A stretch of DNA of 64,000 bases from Piscinibacter sp943370595 (GTDB lineage Bacteria > Pseudomonadota > Gammaproteobacteria > Burkholderiales > Burkholderiaceae_C). The stretch lies in assembly GCA_943370595.1 (NCBI GenBank), contig CALRRO020000002.1:62001-126000 (forward strand), read 5' to 3'. The notes below the pieces were generated by a model. That model was not told where the DNA came from and did not search any database. It was given only the letters and a program-made list of their open reading frames with translations. The translations under genes were made by a program, and so were the position numbers. This document shows, piece by piece, positions 28,758 to 36,495 of this stretch; position 1 is the stretch's first letter, and every line of letters begins with the position of its first letter.

Positions 28758-30832
28758 CACCACTTGCCCCGACCCGACAGCGCCACGCCGACCAGGCCCA
28801 GCACCACCAGCAGCGACAGCCATGCCGCCGGCTCGGGCGTGCTCGGGATCGCTGCGCCCACCTCGCCGCCGACGGCGGTGTTGCCCACGCCCTGCGGCAA
28901 GGGCAGCGGCTGGTTGACCGGCACGGCGGCTTCGCTGGTGCGCACCACCTCGTCGACGGCAATGAAGCTGGTGTACTGCGTCAGCAGGCTGTACTGCAGG
29001 CCCAGCGCGGTGATGGCTTCGCGCTGGCCGCTGCCACCTTCCAGTGCCTCCTGGTCGGACAGCTGCTGGATGCGGCTGCGGGCCCACAGGTGGCGCAGTG
29101 CGGAGGCTTCGGACTCCGGCGCACGCACCGCCACCACCTCCACGTGGTTGCCGACGGCCGCCGTGCCTTCCAGCACCAGCTGGCCACGCGGCTCACCGCG
29201 CCACTTGCCGTGGATGACCACCGGGCGGCCGCCCAGCACGTCGGGCAGCGCGTTCAGCGCGGTGGGCTCGACGTCGTAGACCTCCAGGCCTTCGAAGCGG
29301 GCCTTCAGCTGCGTCAGCACCGGCGCGTCGATCATCCGGCGCAGGCGTTCGGCCTGCGCGGCGGCGAGCTCGGGCTTGGTGACGATGAAGGGCTCGCCCT
29401 GGCCGGCGCGTGCGATGCCTTCGATCAGATGCCGGTTCACCGAGCTGCCGATGCCGAAGGCAAACACGTTGCTGTTGCCGAGGTTGCGGCGGATCAGCTG
29501 GAAGACCTCGTTCTCCACCGCCACGTAGCCGTCGGTCACCACGATCACGCTGCGCGACACGTCGCCCGCCTTGGGCAGCGCGGCGATGCGCTTGAGCGCC
29601 GGCACGATCTCGGTGCTGCCGCCGCCGCGCGCCTGGTCGATGGTCGCGATCGCGCGGTCGATGTTGGCGCGGGTGGCCGGCACCGGCGTGGCGTTGAGCA
29701 TCTGGCTGCTGCCGGAGAACAGCATCACGTTGAAGGTGTCCGTCGGGCGCAGGCTGCCGATCAGGTTGCGCAGCAGCACCTTGGCGGTGTTCAGCGGCTG
29801 GCCGTGCATCGAGCCGGAGATGTCGACCACGAACACGTACTCGCGCGGGTTGATCAGCGTCGGCGCGATGGTCTTCGGCGGCTCGACCAAGGCGAGGAAG
29901 AAGTTCTCGCTGCCGCCGTCCGGGCCTTCGCCCTTGAACAGCGTCAGGCCGGTGGCTGTGCGCTCGCCGGCGAGGCGGTAGGACAGGATGAAGTCGCGGT
30001 TGGCGCGCTCGCCGCTGTCGTTGAGCAGCACCTCGGGTTGTGCCGTGCCTTCACCGGACACCTCGATGCCGTGCGACGACGAGCGCAGCTCCGACACCGG
30101 CAGCGGCGAGGCGAAGCGCACGCGCAGGTCGAAGCCGGCGCGCGAGGGCTCGCCTTCCTTCAGGTGCGGCGTGGCCGGGAAGCTGGACGTGCCGCCTTCT
30201 GGCGCCGGGCGGTGGTAGCGCGGGCCGACCACGGTCGGGAAGACGAACTCGTAGCGTCCCTCGTTGGGCGCGACGAGTTCGGTGTAGCGCAGCTCGACCT
30301 GCACGTCGTCGCCGGGCAGGATGTTCGCGACGTTCATCTGGAAGACGTTCGGGCGCTCCTGCTCGAGCAGCGCGCTGGTCTTGCCTTCGCGCTTGGCGGT
30401 CTCGTGGCGGATGCGCGCGCGCTGCTTCTCGTCGATCTTCGCGTGCAGCACCCGGCCGGCCAGGCGCACCTGCATCGCGTGCACCGCGGCGCCGGTCGAG
30501 CCCGGGAAGACATAGCGCGCGTCGATCGGACGCGTGCCTTCGTTGCGGTAGCGCTGCGTGACGGTCACGTCCGCGATCACGCCGGCCACCCGCACGTCGA
30601 CCTGGGTGGATTTCAGCGGCAGCGCATCGGCCGCCGGGTCCCCCGCCACCTGGAAGTACGGCCCCTCGGCCGGCCGCGCCTGCGCGTCGTCGGCAAAGGC
30701 CGGCGACCAGGCCACGCTGATCGCGAAGGCCCAGATCGCGAACAGGATGGCGATGACCACCCGCCCGGTGCGCGACAAGGGCGCGAGCGGCTGGCGGAAC
30801 AGCGGGAAGATCGGACCTCGAACACGGCGCAT
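28757..30832 (-). CDS. VIT and von Willebrand A domain protein with PEP-CTERM sorting tail
   Basis: A 691-residue exported protein. A signal anchor lies at 22-48 (ending SPAFADD), then a VIT domain (about 60-190; YVFPGSTGAAVHAMQV, NEGRYEFVFPTVVGPRY), then a vWA domain from about 325 with an intact metal-binding site DISGSMHG (about 335), and a C-terminal tail: TPEPAAW, a hydrophobic helix, and the basic end SGRGKW (about 664-691). The Pro-Glu-Pro plus helix plus basic cluster is the PEP-CTERM signal. VIT/vWA proteins in other bacteria are dedicated sortase substrates. I took the ATG at 30832 because AGGAGA lies seven bases upstream; a GTG at 30859 lacks such a site. It heads a four-gene operon. 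Confidence 0.9.
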   Translation of the reverse strand: MRRVRGPIFPLFRQPLAPLSRTGRVVIAILFAIWAFAISVAWSPAFADDAQARPAEGPYFQVAGDPAADALPLKSTQVDVRVAGVIADVTVTQRYRNEGTRPIDARYVFPGSTGAAVHAMQVRLAGRVLHAKIDEKQRARIRHETAKREGKTSALLEQERPNVFQMNVANILPGDDVQVELRYTELVAPNEGRYEFVFPTVVGPRYHRPAPEGGTSSFPATPHLKEGEPSRAGFDLRVRFASPLPVSELRSSSHGIEVSGEGTAQPEVLLNDSGERANRDFILSYRLAGERTATGLTLFKGEGPDGGSENFFLALVEPPKTIAPTLINPREYVFVVDISGSMHGQPLNTAKVLLRNLIGSLRPTDTFNVMLFSGSSQMLNATPVPATRANIDRAIATIDQARGGGSTEIVPALKRIAALPKAGDVSRSVIVVTDGYVAVENEVFQLIRRNLGNSNVFAFGIGSSVNRHLIEGIARAGQGEPFIVTKPELAAAQAERLRRMIDAPVLTQLKARFEGLEVYDVEPTALNALPDVLGGRPVVIHGKWRGEPRGQLVLEGTAAVGNHVEVVAVRAPESEASALRHLWARSRIQQLSDQEALEGGSGQREAITALGLQYSLLTQYTSFIAVDEVVRTSEAAVPVNQPLPLPQGVGNTAVGGEVGAAIPSTPEPAAWLSLLVVLGLVGVALSGRGKW

Positions 30833-30955
30833 GCGGCTTCTCCTGATGGCGTGCCGCACTCCATGGCGGCACGGGTGTCAGGATGGAAGCCGCCTGCGAA
30901 GCAGGTTCGAAGCGAATCGGGCTTGTGTGAAGTCGGCGTGAAGGCCGCGCTGCGC

Positions 30956-30992
30956 TTGACAAGAAACCAAGATTGGGAAAATAATCCCAACC
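30956..30992 (+). promoter_or_regulatory. Promoter with overlapping operator, apparently leaderless
   Basis: TTGACA (30956-30961) and AATAAT (30980-30985) are separated by 18 bases and look like a good sigma-70 promoter. The 18-base palindrome TTGGGA-AAATAA-TCCCAA (30973-30990) covers the -10 box and ends two bases before the ATG at 30993. Transcription would start at or next to the ATG, and there is no ribosome site, so the mRNA is probably leaderless. Confidence 0.6.
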
Positions 30993-31832
30993 ATGGATGC
31001 CGAGAACCGAATCCACCTCGCGCTCAACGCGGCGGTGCTCAAGCTGCTGCGGCCGCTGTGCCGCCTGCTGCTGCGCCACCACGTGCCGTTCGGCGCGTTC
31101 GAGGAGCTGGCCAAGCACACCTATGTGCAGGTGGCGCTGGAGGACTTCGGCATCCCGGGCAAGAAGTCGACGCTGTCGCGCGCCTCGATTCTGACCGGTC
31201 TGACCCGCAAGGACGTCACCCGCCTGGCCGCCGACACCGCACCCGAGCGTGCCGCCAGCGACGAAGGCTACAACCGCGCCGCCCGCGTGCTGACAGGCTG
31301 GGCGCGCGACGCCGAGTTCCACGGTGCCGACGGCAAGCCGATGGTGCTGGATCCGGTCGACGGGCCGGCGAGCTTCGCCCAGCTGGTCAAGCGCTACAGC
31401 GGCGACATGCCGGCGCGTGCCGTGCTCGACGAATTGCTGCGTGTGGGCACGGTGCGCGAGCGCGAGGACCGGAAGCTCGAACTGGTCACCGCCGGCTACG
31501 TGCCGCGCAGCGGCGAGACCGAGAAGCTCGGCATCCTCGGCAGCGACGTGTCCGACCTGATCTCGACGATCGACCACAACCTGCAGCACGCCGACACCGA
31601 CCCGCGCTACCAGCGCAAGGTGATGTACGTGAACTACCCGGCCGATCAGCTGCCGGCCTTCCGCGCGCTGAGCAGCGCGCAGGCGCAGGCGCTGCTCGAA
31701 CACTTCGACCAGTGGCTTGCCGAGCACGGCACCAAGCCCGGAGACGACCCGCCCGAACCCGCGATGCGCGTGGGCCTGGGCATCTATTACTTCGAGGAGC
31801 CGATGGCTCCCACACCAGGGAAGGAAGACTGA
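30993..31832 (+). CDS. DUF6502 family protein, putative transcription regulator (copy A)
   Basis: A 279-residue soluble protein I assign to DUF6502 from its layout: an N-terminal helical block (VLKLLRPLCRLLLRHHVPFGAFEELAK, spanning residues 15-41), then a helix-turn-helix-like stretch at 57-81 (STLSRASILTGLTRKDVTRL), a middle wing-like part and a C-terminal end with RVGLGIYYFEEP. A second protein of the same plan is encoded at 36492-37412. Both have the palindrome TGGGA-N-TCCCA at their own promoter, which suggests autoregulation. The DUF5666 gene begins two bases after its stop. The DNA-binding role is an inference. Confidence 0.7.
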   Translation: MDAENRIHLALNAAVLKLLRPLCRLLLRHHVPFGAFEELAKHTYVQVALEDFGIPGKKSTLSRASILTGLTRKDVTRLAADTAPERAASDEGYNRAARVLTGWARDAEFHGADGKPMVLDPVDGPASFAQLVKRYSGDMPARAVLDELLRVGTVREREDRKLELVTAGYVPRSGETEKLGILGSDVSDLISTIDHNLQHADTDPRYQRKVMYVNYPADQLPAFRALSSAQAQALLEHFDQWLAEHGTKPGDDPPEPAMRVGLGIYYFEEPMAPTPGKED

Positions 31833-31833
31833 C

Positions 31834-33219
31834 ATGAACATCAGGAAGCTCGTGGCCACGCTCGCGGCCACCGCAGCGGCCCTCACCGCCTGCGGCGGCG
31901 GCGGTTCGTCCGGCGGCATCGGCGGAACCGGCAACAACCCGGACGTCGCGGTCGGCACGATCACTCAGTTCGGCAGCGTGTGGGTCAACGGCGTCGAGTA
32001 CGAGGTCAGCGCCGACACCACCATCCGCATCGACGACAGCCGCGCCAGCGAGAGCGAGCTGCGCGAAGGCATGGTGGTGCGCGTCGACGGCGACATCACC
32101 GGCAAGCGCGCCGGCGAGATCACCGTCGACGGGGCGGTGAAGGGCTTCGTCGAGCAGGTCATCGATGCCAACCAGATCGTGGTGATGGGCCAGACCATCC
32201 AGATCGACCCGACGACGCGCTTCGAGAACGGCGTGCGCCCGGTCCTGGGCAACCGTGTCGACGTGCACGGGCTGGTCGCCGGCGACGGCGTCATCGCCGC
32301 CGGTTACATCGAGCGCAAGACCACCGCGCCGACGCCGCCCTTCGCGGTCAAGGGCATCGTGAAGAGCCAGAACACCGCGGCACAGACCTTCCAGGTCGGC
32401 ACGCTGACGGTGGTCTACGCGGCCGCGACGATCGGCGACATGCCGGCCGGCTCGTGGAACGGACTGGAAGTCGAGGTCAAGGGCTCGACCTGCGCCAGCG
32501 CCCCGGTGTGCGGCACGTTGACGGCCAGCCAGGTCGAACCCAACGGCGTCGACGTCAGCGGCGCCGAGAAGGCCGAAGTCGAAGGCGTGGTGGCCACGCT
32601 GACGGCCAATGGCTTCACGCTCGGTGGCGTGCAGGTGGTCACCAGCACGTCGACGCGCTACGAAGGTGGTGTGGCGGGCGACCTGCTCGTCGGCACCAAG
32701 GTCGAGGTCGAAGGCTCGGTCTCGGGCAGCACGATCAGCGCGACCAAGGTCTCGTTCCGCGACGCCATCAAGATCGAGGGCGACGTGGCCTCGGTCAACG
32801 GCAGCACGCTGACGATCACCGGCTTGCCGGGGGTGACGGTGACCGTGACCTCGATCACCGAGCTGAAGGACCTGCTCGCGGTCGGCGACCTGGCGGTGGG
32901 CAACCACCTGCGGCTGCGCGGCAAGCTCGGCAGCGGCAACAGCGTGGTGGCCTCGCGGCTGGAGCTGCGCTCGACCACGCCGGACCGCGACGTCGAACTG
33001 CAGGCGCCGGCCACCGCGGTGGTGGCCGACACCAGCGTCACGCTGCTGGGCGTCACCGTGCCGGCCGGCAGCAACATCGAGGCCTACCAGGACAGCAACG
33101 AGGCCGTGATCACGCAGGCGCAGTTCTTCGCCGCCGCGAAGGTGAACACGCTGATCAAGGCCAAGGGCCGGCTGTCGGGCAGCGTGCTGACCTGGCGCGA
33201 GCTGCAGCTGGAGAACTGA
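31834..33219 (+). CDS. DUF5666 repeat lipoprotein (paired with DUF6502 copy A)
   Basis: A 461-residue predicted lipoprotein: signal with LTAC lipobox (Cys20), a Gly-rich linker (GGGGSSGGIGGTGNN), then about five or six beta-rich repeats of 60-70 residues, each with a core like VxGxVxxxxxxxFxVxG followed by LxVGxxVEVEG. These are DUF5666 domains. No function is known; the repeats look like small beta-barrels that could bind a ligand or surface. It starts two bases after the DUF6502 stop, so they form one operon. A strong hairpin follows the gene. Confidence 0.8.
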   Translation: MNIRKLVATLAATAAALTACGGGGSSGGIGGTGNNPDVAVGTITQFGSVWVNGVEYEVSADTTIRIDDSRASESELREGMVVRVDGDITGKRAGEITVDGAVKGFVEQVIDANQIVVMGQTIQIDPTTRFENGVRPVLGNRVDVHGLVAGDGVIAAGYIERKTTAPTPPFAVKGIVKSQNTAAQTFQVGTLTVVYAAATIGDMPAGSWNGLEVEVKGSTCASAPVCGTLTASQVEPNGVDVSGAEKAEVEGVVATLTANGFTLGGVQVVTSTSTRYEGGVAGDLLVGTKVEVEGSVSGSTISATKVSFRDAIKIEGDVASVNGSTLTITGLPGVTVTVTSITELKDLLAVGDLAVGNHLRLRGKLGSGNSVVASRLELRSTTPDRDVELQAPATAVVADTSVTLLGVTVPAGSNIEAYQDSNEAVITQAQFFAAAKVNTLIKAKGRLSGSVLTWRELQLEN

Positions 33220-33253
33220 AGCGTCGACCGGCCAGCGCTGATCGTCCGACGGC

Positions 33254-33277
33254 GAAGGGCCCCTTCGGGGGCCCTTC
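33254..33277 (+). terminator. Terminator hairpin after DUF5666
   Basis: A perfect ten-base stem GAAGGGCCCC / GGGGCCCTTC with a TTCG tetraloop, 34 bases after the stop. The T run behind it is interrupted (ttcatggattctt), so it is a strong hairpin but an average intrinsic terminator. Confidence 0.7.
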
Positions 33278-33295
33278 TTCATGGATTCTTAAGCC

Positions 33296-33309
33296 AGTCT
33301 CGCGAGACT
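33296..33309. promoter_or_regulatory. 14-base palindrome AGTCTCGCGAGACT before winged-helix gene
   Basis: A perfect palindrome that ends seven bases before the ATG at 33317. No ribosome site can be seen between it and the ATG. It may be an operator for the small regulator it precedes. Confidence 0.4.
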
Positions 33310-33316
33310 CGCCCCC

Positions 33317-33592
33317 ATGGATGGCGAGATCTCGATCGACACCGCACAGCAGTGCGTTCAACGTGCAGGGCGCCCCGTGCCGCTCACCGCCGCGGAGTGG
33401 CGCGTCGTCACGGTGCTGGCCAACGGCACCGGGCAGGCGGTGCCGCGCGCGGAGATCGCGCGCATCCTCGGCGGCGAAAGCGGCGATGCCAGCGACAACG
33501 CCGTCGCGGTGCACCTCTACAACCTGCGCCGCAAGCTCGGGCGGCACGCGATCGAGACGATCCGCGGTCGCGGATTCCGGCTGCGACTCTGA
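33317..33592 (+). CDS. Free-standing OmpR-type winged-helix DNA-binding protein
   Basis: Only 91 residues, almost all of them a Trans_reg_C winged helix: PLTAAEWRVVTVLANG, an unusually charged turn, DNAVAVHLYNLRRKLG (recognition helix) and ETIRGRGFRLRL (wing). There is no receiver, sensor or membrane domain. Response regulators of this class normally carry a 120-residue receiver in front. It might act alone or with an unknown partner. The perfect palindrome directly upstream fits autoregulation. The neighbours are DUF5666 and a convergent small secreted protein, so context gives no clue to its target. Confidence 0.8.
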   Translation: MDGEISIDTAQQCVQRAGRPVPLTAAEWRVVTVLANGTGQAVPRAEIARILGGESGDASDNAVAVHLYNLRRKLGRHAIETIRGRGFRLRL

Positions 33593-33611
33593 GCGCCAAT
33601 CCGCCGAGGGC

Positions 33612-34022
33612 TCAGCGCGCGCTGTAGCCGCGCCCGTCCATGCAGGCCAGCGTCGCGCGGTGGAACACGCTGGCATCGGCCATGGCCGAGGGCTGCGTGG
33701 TCGCCCAGCGGTTGCAGGCCTGGCGGTCGGCCTCGAGCTGCGCAGCGTCCTGCCCCTGTCGTGGATAGAAGATCGGCTCGGGCAGCGCCTTGACCGGCGG
33801 CATCGCCGGCGCCGGCGGCTCGGCATAGACCACCGGCGGCGGCGCCACGTAGACCGGCGCGGGGTAGACCGCCCAGGGGCCGCCGTAGGGGGCGTAGAAG
33901 GGCACGCCGATGCCGATGCTGACGCCGCCCCACCAGCGGCCGTGGCGGCCATGGGCCTGCGCGGCCTCGCTGGCCAGCAACGCGGCACAGATGAAGAGTG
34001 ACAGGGAAGCGGTGCGCGGCAT
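33612..34022 (-). CDS. Small secreted proline/tyrosine-rich protein of unknown function
   Basis: A 136-residue protein with a signal peptide (cleavage near AAQAHG, residue 23). A histidine/glycine/tryptophan patch (HGRHGRWWGGVSIGIG) is followed by a Pro/Val/Tyr-rich stretch and a C-terminal block with two cysteines: EADRQACNRWATTQPSAM and ATLACMDGRGYSAR. The cysteine pair may form a disulfide in the periplasm. Similar small proteins are common in Burkholderiales but have no assigned role. It lies 50 bases downstream of the parA-like gene on the same strand. Confidence 0.7.
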   Translation of the reverse strand: MPRTASLSLFICAALLASEAAQAHGRHGRWWGGVSIGIGVPFYAPYGGPWAVYPAPVYVAPPPVVYAEPPAPAMPPVKALPEPIFYPRQGQDAAQLEADRQACNRWATTQPSAMADASVFHRATLACMDGRGYSAR

Positions 34023-34072
34023 GGTGGACTCCTCGGTGCCAGAACCTGCATTCTGGACCGCGCGGCGGTGCG

Positions 34073-34960
34073 TCAGAAGTCCCGTTGCAGGCGTCTTCGT
34101 GACGGCCAGTTTCCGAACCAGCCGGCCAGCCGGGCGAGCACCCCGCTGGGCCGCGGTGCCGCATGCAGCACGTCCAGCGGCACCTGTGCGGTCGATGGCG
34201 AGAACACTGGCACCCGGGCCGGCCGCGGCGCCGCACGCGGGGCAGGGGCCGGCGGTGCGGGCGCACGTGCGGGCACACGCACCGCTTCCGCATCGCTCGT
34301 CCGCCGCGGCGGTGGCGGCTCGAACACCGGCTGCAGCCAGTCGAGGATGGGTTGCCACTGCGCCAGGTCGGCCTGCGCGCGCGAGGGCGGCAGGTCGAAG
34401 ACGGTCAGGCCCTGTTCGGCGCAGCGCACGTAGGTCTGCGTCTCGCGCAACACGCCGATCACCGGCAGGCCGATGTCGGCCGCCCAGGCGCGCAGCGACT
34501 CCTCGCCGCGGGTCCGCGCGTCCACGCGCATGCCGATGGCGGCCACCTTGCACTTGCCGCTGGCCACGCGCGGCAGCAGCTTCAGCTCGGCGTAGCAATC
34601 GGCCGCCGACTCGCGATCGAACATCGAATGGCTGACCGGCAACAGGATCGCATCCGCCGTCATCACCACCTTGGCCAGGTCCAGGCCGCGCAGGCCGCCA
34701 GGAGTGTCGAGCACGACGTGGGTCACGCCGGCCGGCGGCCGCATCACGTTGCGCGGGTCGGCCGACCAGCCGACGATGGCGCGGCCGCGCACGCCGGGCT
34801 GCGCCTCGCGGCGCTTCAGCCACGACTGCGCCGAGCCCTGGAAGTCGACGTCGCCCAGCATGGCAGCGCGCCCGGTGGTGGAACACCAGGCGGCGAGGTG
34901 CGTGGCCAGCGTCGATTTGCCGCTGCCACCCTTGCGATTTATGACTGCGACGACAGGCAT
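34073..34960 (-). CDS. Orphan ParA/MinD-type ATPase with proline-rich C-terminus
   Basis: A 295-residue P-loop ATPase. The deviant Walker A is KGGSGKST (10-17, with the signature lysine K10), Walker A' region GDVDFQGSAQSWL and Walker B VVLDTPGG. The ATPase core ends near 215; the last 80 residues are Pro/Ala/Arg-rich. No parB or centromere-like repeats lie beside it, so it is an orphan ParA. Such proteins often position cargo such as chemosensory arrays, carboxysomes, PHA granules or flagella (family knowledge); the cargo here is unknown. A small secreted-protein gene follows. Confidence 0.82.
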   Translation of the reverse strand: MPVVAVINRKGGSGKSTLATHLAAWCSTTGRAAMLGDVDFQGSAQSWLKRREAQPGVRGRAIVGWSADPRNVMRPPAGVTHVVLDTPGGLRGLDLAKVVMTADAILLPVSHSMFDRESAADCYAELKLLPRVASGKCKVAAIGMRVDARTRGEESLRAWAADIGLPVIGVLRETQTYVRCAEQGLTVFDLPPSRAQADLAQWQPILDWLQPVFEPPPPRRTSDAEAVRVPARAPAPPAPAPRAAPRPARVPVFSPSTAQVPLDVLHAAPRPSGVLARLAGWFGNWPSRRRLQRDF

Positions 34961-35073
34961 GGGCGGATTTTCCGCCGCATTAGACCATCCAGGCGCCCCC
35001 GCCGGAGCGGGTGAGAACACGGAGTAATCGCCCGCATTTCACGCCGCAACCGGGCGGGCGACGGCCGGCGGGC

Positions 35074-36495
35074 TCAGTCGCCCTCGACTTCTGCCGTGAC
35101 CTTCTTCGCCACCAGCACGCCGTCGACCAGCTTGCCTTCCACCTCGACGCGCTGGCCCGCGAGCGCGGCGGGCGTCACGTTCTTGAAGTAGGTCAGCTCG
35201 GTCCAGCTCACGGTCAGCACCGCGCCGGTTTCGGTCGTCAGTGTGAAGCGCGAGGCGGCTGCGTCGACGCTGCTGGCCGTGCCCTTGCGCTCGACGGTGG
35301 CGTCGCCTGGCTCGTCCTCGCAGTGGACCGACTTGGCGATCACTCCGGTGGCGCCGAGCGCCCCCTCGATCGCGACGAACTGGCCCTCGGCCAGAGCGCC
35401 GTTCGGGCACTCGATCTCTGCCCGGCTCGCGTCGACGGCCACACCGCGCACGCTGAAGCGCAATGCCGCGAGGTCCAGGCCCTCGATGTTGCCCTTGAGC
35501 TCCGCCTCGGCCTCGCTGCGGCCGTCGCGGATCCGCACCGACTCGGCCTTCACCGAACCATCGGCCAGCACCGTGCCGCGCACCTGCACGTACTGGCCCT
35601 CGGCCAGCGCGGCACCGGTCGGCAGGATCGCGGCGCCTGCCGCGCTGACACGGGCGGTACCGAGGTCGAAGCGGCCCGCTGTCGCGTCGAGCCCGCTGAT
35701 CACGCCACTGATGCGCACCTCCTCGCCGGCGCTGCCGGCCGTGCGGATACGCACCTGCGCGGCCTCGACCTGCGTCGGCGCGCCCGCCGGGCCGGACAGC
35801 GACGCCAGCGGCGCCAGCACCGCGACGGCTTGCCCGTCGGCCAGCGTCGCGCCAGCCGGCAGCACCGTCGCCGAGGCGGTGAGCACACGCAGCGCGCGGA
35901 GCCGGAAGCTTGTGGCATCGACTGCGCTGGCCACGCCAGTCAGCTTCAGGAATGCCGGCAGCGTGCTGCGGCGCTCGACGCGCGTCGCCTGGATGCTGGC
36001 TCCGACCGCCCCAGGGACGATGAAGCCGTGCACCTCGACCGCGTCGGACGCCCGCACCGAGGCCAGGCCGGTGTAGCCGCCGCCGAACTGCGTGACCGGG
36101 CCGCGCGTCGCATCGCTGTTGATGACCACGGTCTGCCCGAGCACGGTGAAGCCCGTGGGCGCATCGACGCGGTCGATCGGGCCGACCAGCGCGGCGTCGA
36201 CACGCAGCCGCGTCAGCACGCCAGCGGCATCGAGCTCGAACTCGACCCGTTCGCCGAGCAGCACTTCGGTGCGCGTCTGGTTGCCGGGGCCATCTTCCTC
36301 GAAGGTGGCGACCTGGCTGTCGTCGAAGCGCTCGCCATCGACGATGACGCTGCCGAAGCCGTTGACCGTGCCTTCGGCCAGGCCCGGGGTGACGCCAGTG
36401 CCGCCCGAGCCGACGCCGCCGCCGCAGCCGGCAACCAGCAGGGCCAGCGCGGCCCCGATCGACGCGAACCAGCGCGCCATCGCGGTGAGCTTCAT
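35074..36495 (-). CDS. DUF5666 repeat lipoprotein (paired with DUF6502 copy B)
   Basis: A 473-residue predicted lipoprotein with a signal peptide and lipobox LVAGC (about Cys24), a Gly-rich linker (GGGVGSGGTG) and about six DUF5666-like beta repeats: AEGTVNGFGSVIVDGERF, then FTVLGQTVVIN, ATVLPAGATLADGQAVAV and so on. It shows the same plan as the protein at 31834 with only moderate identity, so the duplication is old. Its ATG overlaps the stop of the DUF6502 gene (ATGA). Two cysteines in the late repeats (EIECPNG and HCEDEPG) are absent from the other copy. Confidence 0.8.
   Translation of the reverse strand: MKLTAMARWFASIGAALALLVAGCGGGVGSGGTGVTPGLAEGTVNGFGSVIVDGERFDDSQVATFEEDGPGNQTRTEVLLGERVEFELDAAGVLTRLRVDAALVGPIDRVDAPTGFTVLGQTVVINSDATRGPVTQFGGGYTGLASVRASDAVEVHGFIVPGAVGASIQATRVERRSTLPAFLKLTGVASAVDATSFRLRALRVLTASATVLPAGATLADGQAVAVLAPLASLSGPAGAPTQVEAAQVRIRTAGSAGEEVRISGVISGLDATAGRFDLGTARVSAAGAAILPTGAALAEGQYVQVRGTVLADGSVKAESVRIRDGRSEAEAELKGNIEGLDLAALRFSVRGVAVDASRAEIECPNGALAEGQFVAIEGALGATGVIAKSVHCEDEPGDATVERKGTASSVDAAASRFTLTTETGAVLTVSWTELTYFKNVTPAALAGQRVEVEGKLVDGVLVAKKVTAEVEGD

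Noticed and set aside
30890..30925. tRNA T-arm-like sequence (gcaggttcgaagcgaatc)
   Set aside because: No acceptor stem, D-arm or anticodon stem could be built around it.
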